From NCBI GenBank assembly GCA_014773175.1, contig VXCM01001336.1:62001-126000 (forward strand): a DNA stretch of 64,000 nucleotides, written 5' to 3'. Below the pieces are notes generated by a model. That model saw nothing but the letters and a program-made list of their open reading frames with translations. It was not told the DNA's origin and did no database searches. Origin of the DNA: Lucifuga dentata. Taxonomy: Eukaryota > Chordata > Actinopteri > Ophidiiformes > Bythitidae. Shown piece by piece: positions 25,301-37,300 of the stretch (positions within the stretch are counted from its first letter, which is position 1; each line of letters opens with the position of its first letter). Both the position numbers and the translations under genes were made by a program.

Positions 25301-28300
25301 TTGTAACTGTTAACTTCAGAGTTACCTTAGAAATAACATGCCATTGACTTAAAGGGCCTTTAATGACCTAAAAGTCACTCATTAAGATCAAAGAAACCAA
25401 ACATCTCAAAAATCCAATATTCCCAGAAATCCATTTTTTTTTTTAATCATCTCAAAACTACAGGTCTCTTGGTGTCTTTGTTCAGATAGTAATTTTTTTT
25501 TTTAAATACTAAGATCAGCTCCAGAATCATATCTGTGTTCTTGCATGTCTTAGCTAATTTTTCGCAAACCAAGAATTAATTTGTGCTGACTGTTGTCCAA
25601 AGCATCATGCAGCTTGCACAAGTACAGTATTAAAATCAACTTGCTGAGGCTCAAAACTCACTTGAATTGGTTATGATCAGTAAGAAAACTTTCTTCTCCA
25701 AATGACTAAACCTTAATGTTATTGCTCACAGTAATGGATTTCCTATCCTATCAGTTTGCTGCAAGTTTATTGTTATACTGTGCTGTTATGAAACAAACCT
25801 ATTGGTGTCCTGAACACATCTAAAAAAAAGCGTAGAAACGTAGTCTGCAGGATGGTTTTGTCTAGTATAATTATTGGGGAAGACAGGCGAAATAAGTATG
25901 TTTCTTTAAAATGAGCTAAATGTTCTTCAGACAGCGTGTGACCTGTTATATAGCAGTGTATTCATTTATTGTTTTAAAATTTCAATGTATTCCTTCATTT
26001 TCTTTGTCTTTCCTTTCTTCCCAGAAAATGTGTAAAATGAAGTCTGTGGCTCAGGTCTGTTGTTGCTGCTCTCTGACACTGCCTGTATATAATACCACTT
26101 TTAAAGGACCATACCTGTGAGCCTAATAAGTACTACACATTACATTACTGACAACATTTTCCAAAAGATAAAACCGTATTTTAGTTTTCCTGTTATTTTG
26201 CAAAATCCCCTAATCTTTCAAAATCAAATGTGAAGGTGATGTATCCTCCTTAAAATTCAGTGTTTAACCTGCTAACCTGCTAGCATGCGAGAAAGGACTG
26301 TTGTTTTTAATTTCTTGGTAAAAGCTGTCTTCTCCTGGGACTTTATTCCCTAGCGGAAACACACATTTTCTTCCTTGCAGATCCATATTAAACCAGTTAA
26401 ATAAAATTACTTTGACAGAAAACTTAATAGACGTGTTTGCTGTGATGGATTACTTATCGCAAGCGTGTTTCAAGTCTCTACAAGTTGATTTTAATAGCGT
26501 ACTGGAATGAACTGTGTCGTGGCAATTTGACCACCTATGACAACTAGCGAGGAACGAGACAAATTCTCCTTACAGTATTGTCACACTATTAATGCTCAAG
26601 CATGGTGAGAAGCAAAACTTACAAGTCAGACTCAGGTCTTCTGAACTCAGAAAAGACATTTCATTATATTGGATATGGTTACAAAAACAGTTACCAAAGC
26701 ATTCTCACATTTTGTTGGTTATAATATCACATAATAAGCAGTTATTGGTCAGTTACACATCTTCTGTCAACATCAGCCATTCCCACGGCCCCCAGGTCTT
26801 TTGTTCTTTGTTCTTCTTCACAGACCAGGTTTCGATTTGAGGACATATTGCTCGTTAGGTTGCGCATATTCTCAGCAAAAACAGAGTGGTGTTTACGTGT
26901 CACAGAGTCCTAGTAATGAAAACAGACGGGTTGCGCACATCTGCTGAGGGTTATGTTATCAGTCACTATCTTAAATGCAGTTATTTCACACAGTATAAGC
27001 TTAATCAACAATAGCATGATCAGAAAGCTTAATTTCTCTCACAACTGAAACCAAGGGCAGTCTGGAAAGTAGGCAAAACAATTCTAATATATACTGCTCC
27101 AGTACTATGTTTTGGGAAATGGTTGTCAGTAACGTACCGTGAATGCCAGTTGTGTATCTTGGGCTCAGTCGTTCAAAATCACTACCATGGTTCCTTTAAA
27201 CAAAATAATGATGGACACGGAGCTGTCAGTGAGAACAGATTGTCCAGTAAAGCTTGTAGACAACTCAGTTTGAGGTCATGGTGGTGTTTGTAAAACAGGT
27301 CACACCGAAAAAGAGTCGATGTGGGATGAACAATGAACGGAGTGTCCAGAGTAGAAAAGGCTGAGCCTGATGTCTGCAACAAACTAATGAATCCACGTTA
27401 TGTTTGGTGTGAATAAAACAGTCCTGTACAGGATGGATACATTTCCTCAGTGTAGAAAAGTCACATGCTGATGTATTTTTCCCCTCAAATCTGAAACTGT
27501 GATGGAAAACATTATGCTCCAGTGGAGAATAGGAATGGTAACGTGTGAAAAAGATATTTTCTTTGTGTAAATATTGATGTACAAACTTAATTTGATGTAG
27601 TAATATTTCATGTCCCCCCCCNNNNNNNNNNNNNNNNNNNCCCCCCCCCATCACCACTGAAGTATGTGGTGTCTATCTTTGGAAATCAATGTAAATGCTG
27701 TTAAAGGTTGTTGATAACCCTTGTTCGCAGCAAAAATTTAAAAAGAACTGACTGAAGTGTTGATTTGCCAAAGTGAAACATCTCAAACTTCGGTGGTGAC
27801 GGTGATGTTACTGGAATTGATTCTACTTTTGAAGCAGAGACCAGTTGGTCAGAGCTCTGGTGGTTTTCTTTGGCTGCTAGAAATAGACAATGGACATTTG
27901 TTTCCTGAGTAATGACTGGAAGGCAGTAGCCTCCTCCATAACCAACCCATTTTAAAATGAACCAATTACAATCAATTGGGCTAATGGGTTTTGTTGGATG
28001 CATTATTACCTGCCAGTTATGCCCATAACATTTGAACATGTGTCCAACTTAGCTGCTAGTTATGGTTATGAATATTGTGGTTATATTATACCAACCACTA
28101 GAGGAGGTACGGTTGCCTTCCAGGTGCAGCTCATTTGCATCCATAATGCACATAGCTCTAATTTGGAGCTAACATGGGATGAATTGAGGATTTCTGAAAT
28201 TATTGTTTTCAAGAAATTGGCGAATGTTTGTCAGTCACATGGTAGTTATAGAAAACTGGGACATATTAAATTAAGAACAGTAAGAAAAAGCTGTGTCCTG

Positions 28301-31300
28301 TTTTTTTTTTTTTTTTTTTTCCCCCCCCAATCTGTAAATACTTGATTGTTGTAATAAATTCATACAGGAAGTTTTACACCGTCTCTGTCTTGTTTTATGC
28401 TGATTTTATATTTAATTTATATCTAAAATGATGTAACACCTTAATTGAGCTGTGGCAATGAATACCATAGCTTTATTTGATCCATTAGTATAAGAGCTAA
28501 TATGGACTGACTATGAGTGCTTCATAAAAGATTAAAGGTTTTAGTATTTTGACTGAAATTCCAACACTATCCATCTGAAGACTGTTACTGATCATGAAAT
28601 GAACCTGAGGCACCTTTTCCCTCTCTTCTACTTTTTAAAAGAATCGCTAAGAAAATGCTTTTGGCCCAAATCAAAGCCAACTTCTCCTCGGACGAGGATA
28701 TCTCTTCAGATGGAGAAACACAGGAAGATGAATCTGAGTTGGAAGGTGACGAAGTTAAAGAACAGAGAGAAGATAACAGCACAGATGAAAATGGTAAGTC
28801 ATTCCTTTAACATGTAAGTTTCCTCTTGTGCAAAGTATTATAAGCACTTTCTTTTACAGAGTTCTTTTTCAGCTGTAGCCATATTTATCAGAATTATGTT
28901 TTTGTAATCTTATATGTTTCAGCAAAGGCTGTGGCTAGGGAGTTGGTTCTCTTTCCTAATTTCCAGGCAGCTTTGTTATATCTGGGTTATAGCAGGGGAA
29001 TACAATGATCTCTGCAGTATAGGAGTTATTATTGAGGATGTCTGTGCTTCAGGTGAAGACTTGACCCTGGTGTCGGAGTCCTCTGACACCCAGTCTGCTG
29101 GGCCCAATTCCAGACACCATCTGCTCCGCCACAAACTCACCCTGGATGAGGGAAAATCAAGTGACAAGGCTGCAGCAGAAAAGGATGGAGAAGAGCTGGA
29201 AGGCAAGACCAGAACCAGAAGCAAACAGCTGTACAGTGAGAGTAAGACAAGCTCTTACATGACAAACTGTCCTGACCATTGAAGATCTGAACATTGAAGA
29301 TCTACTTTTTTCTTCCTCCTTCTCCTAATGTCTGGTCTTCATTTATTTTGTAATAGATAGTGAAAGTGGTGACAATAGCAAAACAGGCCTGGATGACCTT
29401 GATATGAGCGAAGACATGAGTCAGTCGGAAAGTGAGACCGGTGAAAAGAGATTGGAAAGGTAATTAATCAGAATTGATCAAAGAAATCCAGTTTCCGCTG
29501 TGCTATAATTTTAAATTTCAATTCATGAAATGTCCATATAAGATTAATTCAGTTTAATCTACACTGATGTTACTGGATAGTTAGAAACTGATGCTGTTCA
29601 TTGGTGGGAAAAGTACTCATACTTTATCAAAATCCCTTTCTAAAGTAAAACTATCAGTACCATAATGGAATAATACTGCATTGTACATCCCTGGATTAAA
29701 AGTTTTACTCACACAGAATTGTAATATGTGTTTCCATAAAATGTACTATGAATGATTCCTTTCAGTTTTGCATTATTGATGCAATACTACTCTAATGTAC
29801 CTTTAAAAGGTAAAGTTAAAGGGCAGCGACATTATGCTTCAATCAGAGAATAGAACAGAACTCCTGTACATTGTACAATATTGCAGTCTAGTATCATGGA
29901 TTTGCAGTAAATCCCATCTTTATGAAGCTTATTATCTTACGCTTGTGAGGTGAATTCAAATCTGCTCTGATATAATATTTGTTGTAGGATTATTGGATTG
30001 GATTGCATTAGATTATACCAGTGTCATTACCATTGTAAAATGAATGAGAAAGTTTAGTCTCTGTTCCCACTATGGAAACTTACTAATCAAGCCATGATGA
30101 AGCAATCACCACAAACCAATCACACTGGAACATTTAATATACAAAATTAAACATGGGTGTTACTGTAAATTGTCTGATTTAAATACATTATATAGATTTG
30201 TATAGATCTAAATGCAAAATAATTAATACTACTTTAGAAAAACATGACATTTAATTTATAATTAATTTAGATCAAACGCATTGTTGTACATCATGTTGGA
30301 AGGTTTAAACAATGCATCATATTTTTGAGCTCATTCTAGGCCTGTGTTTTGCTTGCAAAACCTGATTCTGCAAAGTAATAACAGTTGTCAAATACTTTTG
30401 ATATAAATGCCTCTGCAAAGTACATTACAAAGTAAATATAAATGATCACCTCTGGTACTTTTTTCTTTCAGATGTAGATTATCCACCAAAGCGAGCAAAT
30501 CGTCTCGTAGTTATCTACAGAAGAAAAAAGAGCCTCCCTGTATTTTGTTGTCTGACTCCAGCAGTGAAAAGGTATTTGATGGTGTTAGGAAGAACTGGTT
30601 TATCATTGTTATCTGAATCTCATTGTCTCTCTAACTTAAACTACTTTAACTTTGCTTCCCATACAGGGAAATTGAGGAAATTGATTTAAGTAGTCACACT
30701 GCTTGTTAAATGAACTGCTTTTTTTGTGTTGTATTTCAGCAGAGTGATCAAGAGGATGGGGATGATGAGACTGAAGAAATTAAAGGCACCCCCAAGGGAA
30801 GGAAAAAGATTCGAAAAATCATCGATGATGTGAATCTCCGTGCTGAGACCCAGAAAGCTCTGAGGGAGGAGAAGGAGCGATGTCAACGGTTGGCAAATAG
30901 GGAACAACAGATGGAGGACAGGAGAGAGGTGCTGTATATGCAAACAGGCCAAATATGGCAAAAACCTTCACTGCACATATGACCAGATTGTATATTCACA
31001 TCATTGCTTCTGGGAACACATCTTAACTTGAGACAAAGTCAACGTATGCATAACTTTATTCATTTTGGGTGATCCGGGAGAGAGGGATGCAAAAATATGC
31101 AGAATATGTACAATAGATGCAGCAGCAGTAGTATCCCATTTCAGCTGCAGTTGATATCCCAGTCTAAATTATTTAGTTGAGCTGGACAAGATAAAATTGG
31201 ATTTCTGGTACTAAATTCTGAGTTTGGGTATGATGAGGGGGCTCAAGTCTGGAATGTGATGCATGTTAAACGTGAAACACACAGTTGGAAAAAAATAATT

Positions 31301-34300
31301 GTTTGATGTTCACATTGGAGAACGTTTGCCTATGCATCAAATGACAGTGTATTTCTGTAGAAAATAAAAGCCCTTAATTCCTCCTCCTCCTTGAAGACCA
31401 AAAAATATATACTGTATATATATATATATATATGTTGGTATGAAATGAACAAATAGTGCAGCTATGATGCAGTTTAACAGCAGAAAGTTTCTCCTCCATT
31501 TTAAATATCAGTGATAGATATCAGGCTTTAATATCATTTCCTTAAATATGGGGTGAGGAGCTCATTTCTACACAGTTTTTTCATTGATGTTTACTAAAAT
31601 CACTCAGGTTCCATAATAAAAGAGTTTCTTCATTTACTGCAGCCTCCTGAAAGGTAAAAATGACAGTCAAACTAAATATCTAATGCGTAATACTGTGCAG
31701 CCAGCAGCAAAACAGCCATTGCTAAAGTTAGTCCCTCATTAAACATTAAACACAGTACATATTTAGTTTTCTGTCATTTTTACCCTTCAGNAGTCCCTCA
31801 TTAAACATTAAACACAGTACATATTTAGTTTTCTGTCATTTTTACCCTTCAGGAATTTTGGAAAATTAACAAGAAAACATATTTATATGTTTCTGATTAA
31901 TGCAAGAACATTCTGCACTGTCATCATTTGACATTTCTGATTAATAAATATATATCTTCCAGGCACGACTGATTTCCATTTTCATGGGCGTCCTTGTTTT
32001 CCAGGTAATTGTTACAGAGGATGAGCTGTCTCAAGTGACATGTCCCATCACCACCAAGCTGGTCCTGGATCAGGATGACGTCACCAAGGAGCCTCTTGTT
32101 CAGGTGCACAGAAACCTGGTGACGAGCCTGAAGCCTCACCAGGTGGATGGTTAGTATGAGCTTTTCCTTCACGTGTGCACGATGCAGATGAGCCAACAGC
32201 AGTTACAGTTTACAGTTCTTTGCATTAGGCTTGCAGTTTATGAAATTGTATCTGTGGCGATGAAGTGAGAATAAATGTTATAAGCATTATAAGCAAAATT
32301 CTTGCGCTCGAAGGGAAAATATGCATGTTGCTTGAGCCTTAACAGGTATTTGCAAAGCTAACAGCTTTTGAAAGTGTTCGTTGTATTGCCATTTGTGTTA
32401 CTGTGACATAAAGACTTGCTAACATTTGAATGAATCCTCTCACTGTAGCTAAAAATGTGCGTATGTGTGTGTGTGTGGGTTTGGTTTACCTCATTCTCTT
32501 TATGCCGTAACAGGCGTCCAGTTTATCTGGGACTGTTGTTTTGAGTCTGTTAAGAAGGCCAACTCTTCTCCCGGATCAGGCTGTATACTGGCACACTGCA
32601 TGGGCCTGGGGAAGACGCTTCAGGTGCGGAAAAGATCCAGTTGCCGATATTGTACTTTGATTAGGTTTATCTTAAAGATAGATTAATATATTGATTTCCT
32701 GGTCTTGTGTTTTATTTTCCTGTCATTAATTTCCGCTTTTATATCTGTGCTATTTTCTAGGTAGTAACGATCCTCCACACAGTGCTGCTGGCTCAGAACC
32801 TGAAATTCAGAACAGCCCTGGTGGTGTGTCCACTAAACACAATCCTCAACTGGGTCAGTGAGTTCAAGAAATGGCAAGGCAACATGGGAGAGGATAAAGT
32901 CAAGGTATATAAAGACAGTAAAATGTGTTGCAGCGTAATTGTAGAATCTAGATTATTTTGTTGACCTCACGCTTTGCTTAATATGTATAGACATACAGAA
33001 TTACACACGGTTATGTTTATAGGTTACAGAATTGACCACAATAAAGCAACCTCTCGAACGCCTCAGAACTCTGCAAAAGTGGCACAGGGACGGAGGCGTC
33101 ATGATTATGGGATATGAAATGTATCGCAACCTCTCACTGGGCCACAAAGTCCACAATCAGCAGTGGAAGATGGAGTTTAAGGGATTACTGGTGGAGCCAG
33201 GTAAGTAAATTTATACTGCTGATACTATTGGAACGCTTTTATTACTTCATTTCTGATACATTTATACTCTTCAGGTCCAGACTTGGTGGTTTGCGATGAA
33301 GGTCACATTCTGAGGAATGAAGCATCAAATATCTCCAAAGCTATGAGTGCCATCAAGACCCGGCGGAGAGTGGTGTTGACCGGAACGCCTCTGCAGAACA
33401 ACCTGGTTGAGTGTAAGTCTGCAACGCTGGACTGCATTAAACTCATATAAGGGATACAGAATACAATGTAAATAGTACATAAATGTTTATGTAGCATTAG
33501 AAGGGTATGATAATGATATGTATTGCTTAGAGTTGGCAAGAGTTAAAGGACCATACTACCCATTTTGCATGTTTGAGCCTAATATATTCAATTTTCATAC
33601 ACGTAACGTTACTGACAATCATTTCCCAAAGCATACTACTGGAATGGTGAGTTAAAAACATTTTTTTTTCCTCCTTCCAGACCGCCATTGGTTTCAGTTC
33701 ATTCTGGTACGCTATTAAAATCTACTTGTTGATACTTGAAACGTTCTTGGGATAGGTAATCCATCATTGCAAACAAGACATGTATTCAGGTTTTTTTAGA
33801 AGTTATGTAATTTTAGCTTTTAAATGCAATAAAAAGCGCAGAGTGAATGTATGTCTCCACCAGGGAATATAGTCCCAAAAGAAGATCTGCGTTTATCAAA
33901 AATTTAAACGACCATGACTTCATAAGGTTGTGTAACTATTAGCAGGCAAAACATTGATTTTTAAGATGGGTATATCGCTTGAATATTTGATTTTGAAAGA
34001 TTAAAAGATTTTCCAAAATATCAGGAAAGCTGAAATACGGTTTTATCCTTTGGAAAATGGTTGTCAGTAACGTCAGATGTATGGAAATTGAACATATTAG
34101 GCTCAAACATGCAAGGGTGGTAATGGCCTGATAAGTGTAAACATGATTTTTTTTTTAACGCAAATCTTTATATTAATAAAAAGGTATTTTGCTCTCACAG
34201 ACCACTGCATGGTGAATTTTATCAAGGAGAACCTGCTGGGCTCTCTGGGCGAGTTTAGAAATCGTTTCATCAACCCCGTGCAGAACGGCCAGTGTGCTGA

Positions 34301-37300
34301 CTCCACCCCAAGAGATGTCCGAATCATGAAGAAACGCGCCCACGTCCTTTATGCTATGTTGGCTGGATGTGTACAGGTTAAAAAATTTTTACTTCCAGTT
34401 GTGGTAATTCAGTCTGTATATGTACACATATTGTTTTATATTCCAGTTCCCGTAGATCTGTCTCTCTTTTCTTTTTTCTATTTTTACTCTGTTAGTGATG
34501 AAATTAACCAGTAGTGTTTTATCACAGAGTCTGAAGTAGCAGAAGACAAAATCACCTGGAATAATAAACATTAGTTTAATTTGAATGCGTGGCATGTAGT
34601 CCAACATAGGTGAGTTGTGTTTTGTGTTTTTTTCCTTTCTTATAGAGGAGAGATTACTCAGTGTTGACAGAGTTCCTGCCTCCCAAACACGAGTACGTGC
34701 TGGCAGTGAGGATCACGCCGCTTCAGTATAAATTGTACCGCTACTACCTGGACCACATCACTCGTAAGGAAGAAGGATCACTTTCTTTAAGAAATGTAGA
34801 GATAAATATAAAGAAAATCAAGCTAGGATGTTTGATATATTTTTCATCAGCAGATTGCAGGTGAACAGAAATCTGAGGCGGGTTTACTTTTCCAGGTATA
34901 CAATCTGTGAATGATGGAGCAAAGTTGAAGACTGGAGCAAACCTCTTCAAGGATTTTCAGGTCCTCGGCCGAATTTGGACGCATCCCTGGTGCCTTCATC
35001 TCAGTTACATAAGCAAAGAAAACAAGGTCAAATATGACCCTGAATGCAACATGTGCCATTTCTGTTTGACTTAATTTTAGTGTTAAATAACATTCAGTTG
35101 GGTTTTTTTTTTACAGGGATATTTTGACAAAAGGAAGCAAGTTAAAGCTGCAGCACTTTTCAGAAGTGAATCCACTGTGACCGACAGGTATGATGGCATA
35201 ATATACCCAATCAAAATCAAGTATTCAGACTGTGAAACATTATATGTAACTTTGAAAGCCCAAAGAAAACAGATCACATCTAAGCTTAGTTTTAAATTTA
35301 ATAGAAAGCGGTTTCAACACATGCACATTTCTGCTGTTTAAGTAGTTTGATCCAGTAAACTTGCAACTTTGTAGATTGGTGGTTTTCAATGTTGCTTCAC
35401 AGCAAGAAAGTTTTGGGTTTGAACTCAAGCCAGCCAGCCATGCTCATTCTGTGTGGAGTTTACATGTTCTCTGTGTATCTGCTGAATTCAAAAGTATCCA
35501 TAAGTGCAAACTTTGAGTAGGTTGCACCCTACCTCATGCTAAATGAATGCTGGGATAGGTTTCCATTCCCTATGACACTGTAGGATATGCAGGTATAAAA
35601 AAAAAAGATGAGTGGATGGATGTTTGAATAAAAACTCATTGCTTAAAAAAAAAAACTCATTGCTTTGCAAAAACGAGGTACTGTGGAACAGNGAATAAAA
35701 ACTCATTGCTTAAAAAAAAAAACTCATTGCTTTGCAAAAACGAGGTACTGTGGAACAGATTCATTGGGGAGGGGGGGGAATAACAAAACCAGAGGTCTTC
35801 TCCCTATTTTCCCTCCGTGATGTCTCTTCTGTTCCTGTAGTGGACTGAGAGAGAACAAAGGACAAGAAGTGAACAAAGAGGACAACAGCAAAGACCAACA
35901 AGGCATTCCAGCAGCAGAAGGTACCAAAACTCCAGTTTTCAGTGATTCAGTCTGCATCTTACAGAGTAACTTCTGTGTAACTGAGTAACATAATTAACTC
36001 TGTGCAGGAAAGAAAACGACCATCAGCTTGAGACCTGTCAGCTCAGACGAACACTGGTACAAGAGCCTGCTGTCTGACAGTGATGCCAAAATCCTGGAGC
36101 ACTCTGGGAAGATGGTTCTCTTATTTGAGATCCTCAGAATGGCTGAAGAACTGGAGGAGAAAGTGTATGTTCTAAAGCAACTCTAAACGCAGAAATTCCA
36201 TGTTTAAAAAAAATATATATTTAGTCACATCCAAATAATGTGTTTTTTTAATTGTTACTGCAGGCTTGTGTTCAGTCAGTCCTTGATCTCGTTAGACCTC
36301 ATTGAGGATTTCCTTGAAGCGTCTCATCATGCCAGAATGAACAGAAATTCATCAATATACAAAGGTATAAGTTCATTTCATTAATATGTTGACAAAATGT
36401 CTTCCTTGGCAATAATATATTTATTTTTGTGCTTTCTAACATTGTAGGCACTGGAAGCTGGATTAAAAACGTGGACTATTATCGTCTTGATGGTTCCACC
36501 AGTGCAACGTTGAGAATGAGATGGGCAGAAGAGTTCAATAACGATGCCAATGTCCGGTACATATGATTGTTCTATCTTGATTAGAGTGGATACAGTAATG
36601 TCAAAGTTTCTGGTTAAAAATTGGTCTGAGGCAGAAGGTTTAACAGCATGGTGGTACGAAGTTTCCTCTGTGATTGTATTTTATTTATCTTCCATCCCCA
36701 GAGGTCGGTTGTTTCTCATCTCAACAAGAGCCGGGTCACTCGGCATCAACCTCGTGGCCTCCAACCGAGTTGTTATCTTTGATGCCTCGTGGAATCCATC
36801 CTACGACATACAGAGCATATACAGGGTGTACCGCTTCGGTCAGCAGAAGCAGGTGTTTGTGTATCGTTTCTTGGCTCAGGTGAGCTCACCAGCATAAATT
36901 CTCCAAGACTTCCTAAAACAGGCTGAGATTAAGATGAGAGAAGTGTGTGACTGACTGCTTTTAGCCAGTCCTGTCACTGATTGATACATTGATTACTGCA
37001 GGAAAAATTCATTTCAATATTCCACTTTTGTTATTATATTTTCATCTCAAGGGCACCATGGAGGAGAAGATCTATGACCGGCAGGTGACGAAGCAGTCTC
37101 TGTCGTTTCGAGTGGTGGATCAGCAACAGATTGAGAGACACTTCACCCTTTTTGAACTGACTGAGCTTTACACATTTGAACCAGACCTGCTGGACGACCC
37201 AACCTCTAAGAAAAGCAAGAGAACCACCTCTGTTTTACCAAAGGTGACATTTATTTCCACATTTCTCCTCAATGCCGCCATGACTCCTTCTGTTATCACA

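Noticed and set aside
27998..28345. 115-codon open frame on the plus strand, with a 112-codon frame opposite it at 27701-28039
   Set aside because: Inside atrx intron 10, no recognisable motif, and it ends in a T/C homopolymer; most likely chance.
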